From Liolophura sinensis (Eukaryota > Mollusca > Polyplacophora > Chitonida > Chitonidae), in NCBI RefSeq assembly GCF_032854445.1, contig NC_088301.1, forward strand, positions 36,693,187-36,757,186: a DNA stretch of 64,000 nt. The letters run 5' to 3'. Below, piece after piece: positions 1-11,800 of the stretch. The notes under the pieces were generated by a model. That model made no database searches and had not been told where the DNA came from. It was given only the letters and a program-made list of their open reading frames with translations. A program made the translations under genes and the position numbers. Each line of letters starts with the position of its first letter. The stretch's first letter is position 1.

Positions 1-417
1 ACATCTCTTTAGCAACTGTCTCCAGTATGTTTACAACTACAGTGAATGTTGAATAAATAAATACATAAATACATCGTTTTGTTCAATGGTCATTACTCAC
101 CTGTAGCTAAAAATCGGAGTGTGAGGGCAAGACGTTCCTTAGCTGGGATAGCTTTCCTCATGACCGTGTCTTTGCGGGTAATTTCTGCCTCAATCATATC
201 AAGGATAAATTGAAAGTCCCCATGCCTCATCCTCAGAAATTCCCGCAGCTGTTGTGGGTCCTCAATCATCAATTCTGCCATGAGAGCATTATATGCACCT
301 AGTGATGTCCGTCTGGCGATCCACGGTCGTACCCACCATCGGCGTTTTTCTTTTTTTCATCAGCTCCAACAAAAACAATAACCGCGGCAGCCCTTCTTTT
401 CCGATTTATTCCTGTAA
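1..417 (-). mobile_element. Inverted fragment of a PIF/Harbinger transposon (host copy)
   Basis: This stretch is almost the exact reverse complement of 680-1094, including transposase exon 1, its splice donor and the start of the intron. The - strand reads the same MAELMIEDPQQLREF start of the Harbinger transposase domain at 93-281. Two one-base homopolymer differences (one extra T near 345, one extra A near 371) break the frame upstream of that methionine. The fragment stops abruptly at CCTGTAA (411-417) and is followed by GGCCGGCCTCACACC, the probable end of a second element. I read it as the target copy into which the next element inserted. It continues past the left window edge. Confidence 0.75.
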
Positions 418-660
418 GGCCGGCCTCACACCGTCAAGTTTACTAGAGCCAGAATGTTGCGCAAGAAATTTAGCGGACCGTCACACGTGAGGCAATTTTC
501 TTGCCAAGATTATTGCAGAAAGACGCAGACGACTTTCTTGCAGACCTCTTGCGGAAGAAAATTGAAACCCCCCTCACACGACACTTGTTGCAATATTTGC
601 TGCAAGATATCAGCAACTGAGTTGGGCTGTCATTGAATTGTGTTGTCACAGTGAAAGGAA
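418..660 (+). other. Putative 5' terminal region of the Harbinger element
   Basis: Non-coding. It contains three related tracts: CCTCACACCGTC near 424, CCGTCACACGTGAG near 478 and CCTCACACGAC near 572. Short repeats of this kind inside the termini would suit transposase binding sites, but the matching right terminus is not in the window, so this is inference. Confidence 0.4.
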
Positions 661-1002
661 ATGGCTCGGTTCCAAACCGTTACAGGAATAAATCGGAAAA
701 GAAGGGCTGCCGCGGTTATTGTTTTGTTGGAGCTGATGAAAAAAAGAAAACGCCGATGGTGGGTACGACCGTGGATCGCCAGACGGACATCACTAGGTGC
801 ATATAATGCTCTCATGGCAGAATTGATGATTGAGGACCCACAACAGCTGCGGGAATTTCTGAGGATGAGGCATGGGGACTTTCAATTTATCCTTGATATG
901 ATTGAGGCAGAAATTACCCGCAAAGACACGGTCATGAGGAAAGCTATCCCAGCTAAGGAACGTCTTGCCCTCACACTCCGATTTTTAGCTACAGGTGAGT
1001 AA
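661..1002 (+). pseudogene. Harbinger transposase, exon 1
   Basis: The exon encodes 113 residues: a basic N-terminus (KKRKRRWW at about residues 27-34) followed by MAELMIEDPQQLREFLRMRH and KAIPAKERLALTLRFLATG, the usual N-terminal helical region of PIF/Harbinger (DDE_Tnp_4 type) transposases. It ends at ACAG/GTGAGT (donor at 1000). The exon is open by itself, but the downstream exon carries a frameshift, so the gene is marked as a pseudogene. Confidence 0.8.
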
Positions 1003-1171
1003 TGACCATTGAACAAAACGATGTATTTATGTATTTATTTATTCAACATTCACTGTAGTTGTAAACATACTGGAGACAGTTGCTAAAGAGATGTTGACAA
1101 GGATTTATAGCGAAACCAAAAATAACAACTACTATAGTCACTACTTAATAATATTCGATTTTAGTATCGAG

Positions 1172-1288
1172 TAAGACTGTTCAAAGACAGTTTGGCGTAC
1201 TTGTTTCGTATTCCTGCAAACACGATCTCTGGGATTGTTTCCTGTCGTTTGCAAAGCCATCTACAAGGCCCTGAAGGATGGCATCAAG
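1172..1288 (+). pseudogene. Harbinger transposase, exon 2, frameshifted
   Basis: Translation gives LFKDSLAYLFRIPANTISGIV in one frame and VVCKAIYKALKDGIK in another, together matching the family's helix-turn-helix-like segment before the catalytic domain. A one-base shift lies near 1238-1241. The acceptor is placed at CGAG/TAAGACTG because this keeps the phase of exon 1; TTTTAG at 1164 is the alternative. The donor is AAG/GTAATG. Confidence 0.7.
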
Positions 1289-1319
1289 GTAATGTATGCA
1301 CTTGTTGCAGTAACACAAT

Positions 1320-1784
1320 TTACAAAGAGGGATAGGCGTTGTATCCCGCACCAGCACAAGAGTTCGGAGCAATGCCAGAATAGGTGGCATATTGGTTTTG
1401 GTCAGTAACAATATTCTGCATGGTCGTGCTTGAGGCATGTGATTGGCTAAATGAAGGCGACGGCGTGTCAGCCCTCCAGGAAAGAGGTGACGAATTACCA
1501 CTGTACTGCTGTTCATCCAGTTCCTGAGCTCTCAAAATTGTCATAGTAATATCTCGTTTGGCTCTGTTTCGAATATGTTCTCCACGAATAGCTCGAAGCT
1601 CCGTCGAAACGTACTGACCGAAAATATCAAGAGCGTCCGCTGGCGGCTCTTCAAGCACTTTTACAGCCTGAGCCAACAGGTCCTTGTTGGGTTCACGCCG
1701 GGCTTTCTTTGTTGTCGGAGCGGTGCTGCCATTTCGATGGTTTCGTCACTTCTGTCAGGGAGAGTTTCGGAAAATCCAATCTTG
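1320..1784 (-). pseudogene. Harbinger accessory MADF/Myb-like protein, C-terminal exon, frameshifted
   Basis: The - strand reads KKARREPNKDLLAQAVKVLE, then ALDIFGQYVSTELRAI and a conserved helix ending TMTILRAQ, then a Ser/Gln-rich tail to the stop at 1320. The D-I-F-G-x-Y-V-x-x-E-L-R segment is typical of the C-terminal region of MADF/SANT-like proteins encoded by Harbinger elements, which act with the transposase in DNA binding and nuclear import. The upstream stretch (ETLPDRSDETIEMAAPLRQ) is in another frame, so a one-base shift lies near 1725-1735. The probable acceptor is TTTTTCAAG/ATTGG at about 1785. N-terminal exons would lie beyond the inserted element at 1825. The ORF is antisense to, and inside an intron of, the transposase. 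Confidence 0.65.
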
Positions 1785-1824
1785 AAAAAAAAAATAAACA
1801 TTGCAGTTTTTTTCACCATGCAGC

Positions 1825-2183
1825 TTTAAAGAGACTATACCTCAGATTTGTGGTAAAAAATCGATCAGCGCTAATCACATTGGGGCTCCCCTAGCTACAA
1901 GACGCCCTGTTACATGGGGCTATCTACTAACCCTCTACGGCACTAGTTGTGGCACCGTTTTACTCTAAGAGCAATATTCAAAAAAACAAAAATTAGATAA
2001 TTCGGGTCGAATTATCTAATTTGGCAAACTCTATTAGCGTTTTGAACGGGAAATCGTACAACAACAAACGTGGTATTTTCTGAAAGGTAAATGATTTGAG
2101 CTATCTTAGAAATAGAGCGAAAGCCCGATTTGATTAGCGCTGATCGATTTTTTACCACAAATCTGAGGTATAGTCTCTTTAAA
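1825..2183. mobile_element. MITE-like element with 52-bp perfect terminal inverted repeats
   Basis: Positions 1825-1876 and 2132-2183 are perfect inverted repeats (TTTAAAGAGACTATACCTCA at the left end). Both ends carry TTAA (1826-1829 and 2178-2181), compatible with the TTAA target duplication of piggyBac-type elements. The 255-bp interior has no coding potential. It lies within the Harbinger element, just upstream of the accessory ORF. Confidence 0.6.
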
Positions 2184-2425
2184 AACAGCATAATATATAT
2201 GTGATTATACAAACAACATCAAACTATTCATTTAAGCTGGACGTACATATTAATATTAAATGACTGTATCAAAACAACGGTGGGCTCGATGTACCCCCAT
2301 TCAAAGAGTATAATAAATTATTTCTGATAAACCCATGTGAGCTAGTCTAGTGAAGTAACAATCTGACAATGATTGACCACCATACGATAATAGAATTTAC
2401 ATCGTAATCTATTTTGTACTTTCAG

Positions 2426-2537
2426 TTTCCGCGTTCTGCAGTGGAGTGGGAAGTCGTTGCTGAAGCGTACAAAAAATTATGGCATTTCCCCCATTGCATC
2501 GGCGCACTTGATGGTAAACACGTGGTCCTGAAAGCTC
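2426..2537 (+). pseudogene. Harbinger transposase, exon 3 (start of DDE catalytic core), cut by gap
   Basis: After the acceptor TTGTACTTTCAG the frame reads FPRSAVEWEVVAEAYKKLW followed by FPHCIGALDGKHV. The GALDGKHV motif holds the first catalytic aspartate of the DDE domain. The reading frame is open to the first N at 2538; the remaining acidic residues would be in or beyond the gap. Confidence 0.8.
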
Positions 2538-2737
2538 NNNNNNNNNNNNNNNNNNNNNNNNNNNNNNNNNNNNNNNNNNNNNNNNNNNNNNNNNNNNNNN
2601 NNNNNNNNNNNNNNNNNNNNNNNNNNNNNNNNNNNNNNNNNNNNNNNNNNNNNNNNNNNNNNNNNNNNNNNNNNNNNNNNNNNNNNNNNNNNNNNNNNNN
2701 NNNNNNNNNNNNNNNNNNNNNNNNNNNNNNNNNNNNN
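2538..2737. other. Assembly gap (200 N)
   Basis: A run of exactly 200 N, probably a fixed-length placeholder. Transposase exon 3 enters it from the left and the receptor exon enters it from the right, so the two sides may not be adjacent in the genome. Confidence 0.98.
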
Positions 2738-2848
2738 CAGTGGCAATCAGTCCAATTTTCCACGACTCTAGGGGACACGAACCACAGTCCTTAGGACACG
2801 TGCTACAATCTTCACCTTCCTTATTCTCACAGACCTCGTTCCCACAAA
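2738..2848 (-). CDS. Receptor gene exon 6: CGNxVCE cysteine module and start of membrane helix, cut by gap
   Basis: After AAATTTCAG the frame gives CGNEVCENKEGEDCSTCPKD followed by CGSCP, six evenly spaced cysteines in the C-G-N/D-x-x-C-E...E-x-C-x-x-C-P-x-D-C-G pattern known from juxtamembrane and other extracellular modules. SWKIGLIAT follows and runs into the N gap. It belongs to the receptor gene because of strand, order and phase (G plus TT gives Val). Confidence 0.6.
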
Positions 2849-5800
2849 CTGAAATTTTGCAAATCGAAATCAAAATAAAATTTCTGAAGATGAGGAATGG
2901 CGATATAAAAAACACACGACTTACATATGAACCTTTAGGTCTTGTCCATAAGACAGTTATCCAAATATCATTTGCTTGCAGTATATATTTAATCACAGCC
3001 AATCATACGTACATAGTTTTTGTGATATCTGGAGATCGTGTTGAAGAGATGGCTTGATCAACAAGGTAATAACCAGTACAACTTTTGTTTATGAAAACGG
3101 GTTTTTAATTCTGGTGGTGCAAGAACGGGATACTGTCGAAATTAGGTTTCACTGATACTGTTCATACTGGCATCAGTGCTATTAATTCGATCAATAAATG
3201 TAGACTGATTGATAAAGACTTTAGCTTTAAGCGAACAGTCGAAAATCAGGCCGTCAGACAGAGTAACAGCACCAAAAATTCGATAATCCGGGATCACTGT
3301 CAACATTTTACCTTAAATAGCACACGAAACGAAAGGTTTAAAAACAATCTTATAACTTAAAAAGCACAAACAACATTAACAGCCAACATTTAGTTATTAT
3401 CACAAGCCTTACATGCTGTGTTAAGCGTTAATTTATTTATTTATTTGACTGGTGTTTACATCGTACCTCAAGAATATTTCACTCACACGACGGTGGCCAG
3501 CATTATGGTGGGGAGAAAGCGGATAGAGCCCGGAGGAAACCCACGACCATCCGCAGGTTATGACAGAACTTCCCGCTTACGGCAGGACTGTTAAACGTTA
3601 ACACCATCCTCATAAATCCCTTAGCATTAATATGCCATACCTTGCGTGAGAGAGCTACTAATATATGCCATCGAAGCAATTTTCATTGATTAGGTGTAGT
3701 AGTGTGTGACCAAATATCATCGATACCATACATCATGATACCTAGCATCAATTGGTGATTTGGTATAAGTTATTCGGCGCTTATCATTAGAATCAAAAAG
3801 TACACATGCATTTGTGAGGTCAGGAATAATTTATCAGACAGACAACTCATAAAGCCTAAGACAAACAAATTCAACAATGTTCACACTATCTGTATTCAAC
3901 TTCATCCATGTTTGAGAGTCAACCTATACAGGTGTGATACTTTTTGCACTCTAGCTCTGTTCTCCTGTGTGATGTTATCTACTCAGTTTGGATTTTTCTG
4001 TGCGATGCTATATTTTTTAGCGCCCAATGAACCAAATGATTAAATGGTTGAGTAAGTAAACGCAGGTGTGTGACTAAAAATGACGACGCTGTGTTCCCTG
4101 TTATCAGGAAAATTACCAACTATAATTGTGAGATGCATTTGTGATCGCGGGCTCTATACTTGTTTCCTCCACCTTAGGGCCACGTATTATTGAAAACAAC
4201 AATGTAGTAAAGCAATTAATCTTAATACGTCAAGAGATATTTTTGTCTATAATTTGTTATAGAGTGCATGACAAGAGTGTAAAGACAGTCTGCTGAGGTT
4301 TAAGGAAAATCAGCCATTCTGTTATTTAACTATACAGTCTCTACAAGTAAGCTACAAAAACACGTGGTACATGACAAGGCCCTTTCGATTTTACAACGCC
4401 ACCTGATGATTGTTTAATGACATATAAGCTGAGAGATATCGCTTAAGACCTACTTCCTTCCTATTTGTCTCAGAGGTTCAGTCACTTTCTTAAACAACAC
4501 TGTTTTTTGGAATTTGACTTCGCAGATTAAGTTAGCATGTAGATTCTCGCTGGTATATGTCACTTGCCGTGTTTCCCCGCTATACTGGGATTATTGTTGA
4601 CAACTTTTATTCTGCTTTATTTAGTGTGTAAGCTAAATGTACACCCGAAGAAGTCGTACTAAACCGTGCACCCTGTTTATTCAGAATGATTTGATCACAT
4701 TGTGCGTGACTACAGATTATGTGTTATGTACGACACAGGGGTTACCGTTTTACTAATCTCAAGGTAAAAGCCAGAACTGACACTATCTTGTGTAATTTCA
4801 AATACTGAATTCACAAACTTTTAGAAATAAAATCTCCATTCTCAAGATAGAGTTGCAGTGCATGCAAGATATGTACAAACAGGATATTTTACACTAAATG
4901 TCCATATTCTTGTCATTTTGACAAAACATCCTTTTGGTCGCATGAATACAGTATGGAACTCTACAAGATATAATGCTCAGTCGTGATTTGTATCTTGAGA
5001 ATTGGCAACCACAGGAATGGTTCGTGCGCATGAAATGGTAAGGTGGCTTATTTTCAGAGTACAGTTTATTTGCTTCTTTAAACGATTTACGACCTTGTAG
5101 TGAATAGCACTTCGAGGAATTGATCTCACAATTACAGCCATAATAACTGAAGAGAACCCACTTAGTCAATGCTTTACTCAGCTTCAGACACGTTGTCATG
5201 GCAATAGCTATGATAATATTAGAATATAATAAAACCAACCTTATCCTTCGTAGAGTGTTTCACGCGAAAACCTGATGCAGTGCGTGCAAAACATGCACAA
5301 TGTTACTTTTGCTGCCGCAGTCTACATTATACTGTACAGCTGAATGACATATGTTAATCTGGATTTATAACGAATCAGTCCACGTATAACCTATAATTAA
5401 AAACCGGCTAGTCTTGTAATCGTGTTGCGTTGCAGGGTATAAACTAACGAGATGAAACAATGTCTTATTAAGCGCGTATGAGCGTTGCCGACCATACACG
5501 AGTTTACAGCGTCCCCTTATACGGTCAAGTTCCATAGCATATAAACAAACTGCCCGCATGCTGGAAATCATCGCCCACACAACCAAACCCTGCTTATGGA
5601 ATGATCAAGCATCACCCCATGGCTTTATTTACGTTCTAAGCACAAAACCTTGAACTTGTGCGTTGTTCACTGCAATATGGACTATACCTATGCATGTAAC
5701 CTTTGCAAACTGTTGTCTCATATTTGCTTATCCCGACTGAAAGATGCGTTTGGTGTGTAGTAATCTTCTGGTTAATGATGTGTAAAACTGATATTCTGCT

Positions 5801-8800
5801 TTTGTTCAATGCTAAAAGCGTCAACTTTACATGAATTATGAATTATATATAGGTCAGTTAATACTCAATGCATAGAGGCCAGCTATGTTTACACCTGGGA
5901 ATTGTCCGCGGTTCCATTAATTCGCACATGACAATACGTCTGCAAATCAACTGGTCATACAGCGTTTATAAAGTGGCTTTTCAAATTAGAAACCTTCACT
6001 TCATTCAGTGTTGAACCATTATTCATCAGTTTATTGATCAATCAAAGTGCTTTATTTTATCACTTACATGCAATATAAATCGTCGACATTACATTCTGTC
6101 ATTAATAACGCTTTTAATGGGGCTCGGTCAACAATACTATGGTTTGACCATAAAATGAAATATACCTCAATTTTGCACTGTAGTCTCATTGGTCAACAAA
6201 ATTCTAGCTTAAAAATTCAAGTCACCCTATACTTCAAAATAATGGCCCTTCCGTCCCAGCTAATCAGTCTGATCAGTTTGATAAGACAAAAGGTCTATTA
6301 TTTTGAGGTCGTCTTTTGGTGGGGGACGCATTATACTAAAACTGTGATGAAGTCAACCAAAACTATGAATGCATATTCTACCCCGACGTATCATGCAAAA
6401 CAAGCTCAGAATGTGCCCCAGTTAACATAAATTGCCAAAACTTGACTCCACTAAAACACAAAAATCACTCATATCTTAAGACCAGAAGTATTTATCGCGA
6501 TTTAAAGTTTACCCATGTCTGGTGGTGACAATGAGGTAAACCAAACCTTTAAAGCGCGGACTGTTTAAATGTGATTGCATGTTAAATGTTAAAAAAACAC
6601 AATATTTTGAGTAATTCTAAATAATTTGCAGTTCACATCACTGCATCTTTTTTTTTTTTTACCTAACTCTGCTAAAGCCATGGTTCTAATGCCGTGTAAA
6701 TTACTACTATTTATGCATTCACATGAACAGTCAAAATAAATCCCTGACTGAGGTAAATTGACAAGAGGCCGTATTTCCCAGGTTACGTGTGACCATTTAC
6801 CAGCTATCATACTGTCGTCGTTGCTTTGGTTTTACTCTCTATGTTCTACGTCTTTAATAATATGCTATTGATGAGTTCGAGAACTTGCACCTTAACTGCA
6901 TGTCTGTGACAGACTGGGACTGAACCCATGCCACAAGTGCTTATATAGTCAGTGAAATAAAAGCATTTTAAAACCCTGGTCACGACCCGCTAAGTCAACA
7001 TTAACTTTCCATTCCAAGATCATAGTAAATATAAAATATTACAGCATAAAGAGCGCAGTCAAGTAGTGTAGTCAAGTAGTCACACGTAACCGGTGAAGTC
7101 ACGTGTGACACAAGCTGCACGTACACGTTTTTAGAATGAACCTCAGTCTATTAAATATATTAACCAGATCAAATTACAAGGTAAAAATTGATTGTTTAGT
7201 CCTCTTCGGGGGGTTATGAGGAGGGTGGAAGTGAGATTATGATCTTCAAGGATGTATAGTTGGACGAATTCGCCCGAGGTGCTCGATCTCTCCAATATCG
7301 CGTTACGCAATTACACCGTGCTGACGTCTAACAGATATGCTTTACAGAGAGTATATTTGTTTTTGGCCAAGTCCGTAAACCCAACGGTGGTTAAGTCATT
7401 CTAAACTCGTTTGTGCAAAGGTCAGACTATTCCGTGGCCCCATCTCCTTTGCCCTGTGGTTTAGCTGCGTGCACATATACGAGACACCATCCTGTAACAT
7501 TATTTTGTAACGGGAAATAATAGTTTCATGTTTGGGCTTTGGAGTTGTTATTAGTTTTGACCAGTTGGGGATCGAGTTTCGGTTTCAAATCAATGCCTTT
7601 GCACCAGTGAACCAAATGAGCATTCTCTCCTATACATGGATGAATTGGAGTTAAACTCAAGATCGACACTAAAATGTGATCAGCCATAATATTGTGAAAA
7701 TATTCCATTAGCCTTGTTAAAATTGCATAGTTTTGGCGGCCACGTTTGGTAAAATGAACCATATTAAGAGGAATCTGGTCATCCTTTCATCGACGCAAGA
7801 TTTACAAATTGTTAACACAATACAAATGAAGCTTGCTTTTGTGATTCTGAAAAGACAATATACTTACTCTGTCACCTCATCCACACCTCTTCCAAACATT
7901 CATTTATACATTTGGTTGTTATTTAACATTGTACTCAAGAATTATTCACTTCCCGTGTGTGGCACACGGATGTGCACCTTATACTGGTGGAAAGCAATGT
8001 GGTCTTCAATGAATGTTAGATTGCGCAAACAGCCACACTCAAATTCACTGTCCAATTAATGCCGGTATTTGAACACATATCTCATGTGTGATAGCCGTTA
8101 CTAAATCTTATCAACTCGGCCTCAAGCCACTTTATCCAACCATTTAGTGTATCTCAAAACATTATCATGCTGATACAAGATGTTTGATAAACAACTTGCA
8201 TTTCCAAGCATGTATGAATGCATACACAAACATTCAAGGACTCATTAAACAGTCTAAATCCGTGTGATAACATGAATACTTATCAAGCCAGTGGCCAACC
8301 TTACAGTGGTCTAAAACGTTTAATGTTTCATTACGCTGCTCACCTGTCCAAAACTGGGACGATGGGAGAGAGACTGTCAAACTTGTCACAACAAGCAGTT
8401 GAGAACAATTCTCTACAGAGGACGGCGCTCAGTTAACGTCGCGATCCCAAAATTTATCTCCAGGGACATTTGTACCAAGGATATGGCTTGTTGTCTCACA
8501 GAGATTTGTCTCGTTATAATCACTTCATATAGTACCATTTAGCCTTCTGCACATCTCTCATTCATACGTTAGTGTTATTTGCAAATGGATAGTAAACCCT
8601 TTTAGCACTCTGAGGTAAATGAAGCTCGCAAGTGCCCATACATATTATCACTATAATGTGCATGTGTGGGTAAGTGCTTTTTTCAACCAGTGGTAATGGT
8701 ACTGTACATAAGCTGTTATAAGGGCATCAACTTAACAAATTAACAGCTGTAACATCTGACAAAGGAGGAAAACATCAAAAACATGAAATTTGTTTTATAC

Positions 8801-11800
8801 CTTTATGAGTTAGGGATATTAGTTCCTTTTGTGTAGTTTTCGTTGGAAACAAAAGACTAATTTACACTAACAGCAAATGAACACGACAAACACATGACTT
8901 TTTTTAACCAAGGCAAAAACTAAACAGATAAAGGTCATGTATTAAATATTCCCTACTGCAACGGATTTTAAATTTATTTTATCTCAGAAAATATCTATGT
9001 AATATCTGTATTAAGTACTGATATCTTCATATTTTAAAATTTTCCACATAGGCTAATACATTTGTATGTATCAGTTCGTTTGTCAGGCTTTCCAGCTTAT
9101 TCTATGATCACATGTACCTGTTCAATGTTCTGTTAAAGACACATAAAGACAGTATGCATTCGTTGGGGTAATAACAGTGTATTTTACATAATAGACCAGT
9201 GAATGTTTAGGCGAGAATTTGGTAAAACATGACTGGGTCGAGACGATTGATATTTGTTATCGAGAACTAGTGATTTTTTGATGCATTGGTCAGTGGACTA
9301 TTTATACATATAGGGAACTGTTCAAGGCTAACCGAAAACAACTTTTTTTTATTAGGCTACCTTCCACGTCTATGTGACTTTTCCGTGCCATAGTTAAGTT
9401 TGGTTGTGGCCAATAATACTACAAAACATTTCAGAAATACGTACGCACAATCACTATGCACTTAGCTGACCATGTCATAGTTAAATTTGGTTGTATCTAA
9501 CAATACTTCAAAATATTTCAGAAATACGTACGCACAATTACTATGCACATGCCATAGTTAAGTTTGGTTGTATCTAACAATACTACAAATCATTTCAGAA
9601 ATACGTACGCACAAGCACTATTCACTTAGCTGACCATACCATAGTTAAGTTTGGTTGTAGCTAATAATACTACAAAACATTTCAGAAATACCATGACCAT
9701 GCCATAGTTAAGTTTGGTTGTATCTAACAATACTACAAAACATTTCAGAAATACGTACGCACAAGCACTATTCACTCAGCTGACCATACCATAGTTAAGT
9801 TTGGTTGTAGCTAATAATACTACAAAACATTTCAGAAATACGTACGCACAAGCACTATCCACTTAGCTGACCATGAACACTGAAGTAGCCCACTGACCAG
9901 ATACTGATTTTTATGTCCACTTAGTCAATCAATGCCAATTTGGGCTACTTCCAGACATTTCCTTTAGATTCGAACGAAATAAAATTATTTACTAAAGTCT
10001 ATTTTGAATCAAACAAGAGATATTAAATAAGCCAAGAGTGCATAATACAACAAAACTAGAAATTTGTTGGAAATAACGGAAGCATTGCACATGTGGACTG
10101 TTATAAGGAAATGAAGCTTACCACGATGGCCAACTGATTAAAGCCAAAATAGCAAGAAATAAGGGGTTATTTAAATTGTATATGCAGTACGCATTTTTGA
10201 CTTCATAATATTATCCGTCTTTACAAAATGCAACTCCTGGAACCTAAATGATACTTTGCAGAAAAAAAGAACGACATAATTGATTTTGGTTCCAAGTGTC
10301 GCATTTTTTCGACGTTCGAAATTTAGTTTTGAATATCCAGATATTTACGCGAATGACATTTTTAAAGGCTTCCGTTATTCACTTTAATGACCAATTGTTT
10401 TTTAGTCTTCAGGGCATCGCCAACAGTGGGAAAGGGTGAATTCCCAAATAACTGGTCCAAGTCTGGGATTCAAACCACAATTCAAAGTTCATATGTGTTA
10501 CTTTATGTTCCAAACATACCCATATAGAACGAAGTGTTTTGCTAGTAGATAAATTTGGCTGCATTGAGGATCCCACGAATTAAAAGACATGAGTGCACGT
10601 TTCTGTTTTAAGCTCCCCAGCCATTACGCTACCGCCACGCAGCCGATTTTGATGGTCCTCGTCTGATGTATCTCATGGCATGTGCAACAGCCACAGTGTC
10701 AGCCTGGTCAGCCTGAAGCATGCCAATTGCACGTTCACGTTCAACATACAAGGCGTGGTATGAGAATTGCTTGTCTCTGAAAGATTGTTATAGTCTGAAT
10801 TTTCTGACTAGAACTTGCAGCAGATATTGTGAAAAACCTGATCGTAAACTACAGTTCTGGTCAGAAGTCGCTCCATTTAAAATCATTAAGAGTTGCCAAA
10901 CAACGTTTCTAACACTAAATTACCCACCTTATCTTTTTGTTGCAATTGCAAGCGTGTTTTTCCTAATCATAAGCAAATGCTGCACATGTCTTGGTGCTCA
11001 GTCACATGAAATTGTGATCACGTGACCTCGCACTGGTGCAGGGTCAAGTTTTCACAAAGAGCGAGCAGCATTTACGTCGTATGCATCAGGTTAGACCTGA
11101 CCATTATGGTATTCGCCCATATTAACTACCTAGTACTACCCATTTTCAATACAATTTATTAGTCCAAATGAGAAGTTTTCGATTCAGTTCAGTATATATA
11201 CCTGTATTCACGCTCCGCTGGTGTATTTGCCACAGATTCCAAATCAAGATACCTGATCATAAGTCTTACCTGCTCTAGGAAGCACCTTTATGGTTTTCTC
11301 TAGTGCCACGTGCATTCCGGCAACTTAAAGTGGGCAATGAGTGAAGTTTGTCCTTCATTGTACAACCCGCCGACGTGGCTGGACCAGTTCGACACCAGTG
11401 AATTGCCGATAAGGACTTCCGAATGTGTGAAGATGTCTCCGGAAGCTGGAATCCAAGGGCCACACAGACCATTCTCTACAAGGTCTGACTTGCCGAGTGG
11501 GCAAGTGTGCACGTTCACATGGTGGATGCAACAATTATCCTGAAAGGCGTCGGATGACGACTGGGGACATGCTGTCGTCTCGCACCACTCACGGGCCAAC
11601 GTTGCGTTCCTGAAACAGTGATTTTACACAGGGTTCGGACTGAATCAGGCAGTTAACTCTATATGTCCTGAAAGATCATGTTACCACTTTTATATTAAGT
11701 GGAAGGACCAATTCTATACTTGCCTCTGGTTTTGTGCCAAGATTTGCAACCGTTCGCTTACTTTTGAATATGCGACCACTTAATAAAACAAAAAATATCG

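Larger units (their letters stand above)
418..2537 (+). mobile_element. PIF/Harbinger DNA transposon, partial (3' end lost in gap)
   Basis: The element seems to begin at 418 with GGCCGGCCTCACACCGTCAA directly after a TAA trinucleotide; Harbinger elements duplicate TWA targets, so 418 is a plausible terminal base. It carries three + strand exons of a DDE transposase (661-1002, 1172-1288, 2426-2537) and, on the - strand in the second intron, the C-terminal part of the MADF/Myb-like accessory protein usual for this superfamily. Frameshifts in exon 2 and in the accessory ORF and an inserted inverted-repeat element show it is decayed. The 3' terminus is not seen: the sequence enters a 200-N gap inside exon 3. 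Confidence 0.75.
2849..11269 (-). other. Receptor intron 5 (8.4 kb)
   Basis: Long intron. It contains two SINE-related remnants (3432-3595 and about 7905-8045) and the minisatellite at 9388-9875. A cysteine-bearing stretch near 10765-10830 (NCLSLKDCYSLNFLTRTC) recalls a PAN/apple motif but has no convincing exon borders. I see nothing else in it. Confidence 0.5.

Noticed and set aside
1-1094. The inverted repeat as a library palindrome artefact
   Set aside because: The centre has 262 bp of unique terminal-like sequence and the junction falls exactly at TAA, which fits transposition better. The artefact is not fully excluded because the two copies differ only by homopolymer indels in what I compared.
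9388-9875. CRISPR-like array
   Set aside because: The units are contiguous with no unique spacers, and the sequence is eukaryotic intron DNA.
10720-11025. + strand frame with NCLSLKDCYSLNFLTRTC as a PAN/apple domain exon
   Set aside because: The cysteine spacing is only suggestive, there is no matched splice pair, and the rest is hydrophobic low-complexity sequence.
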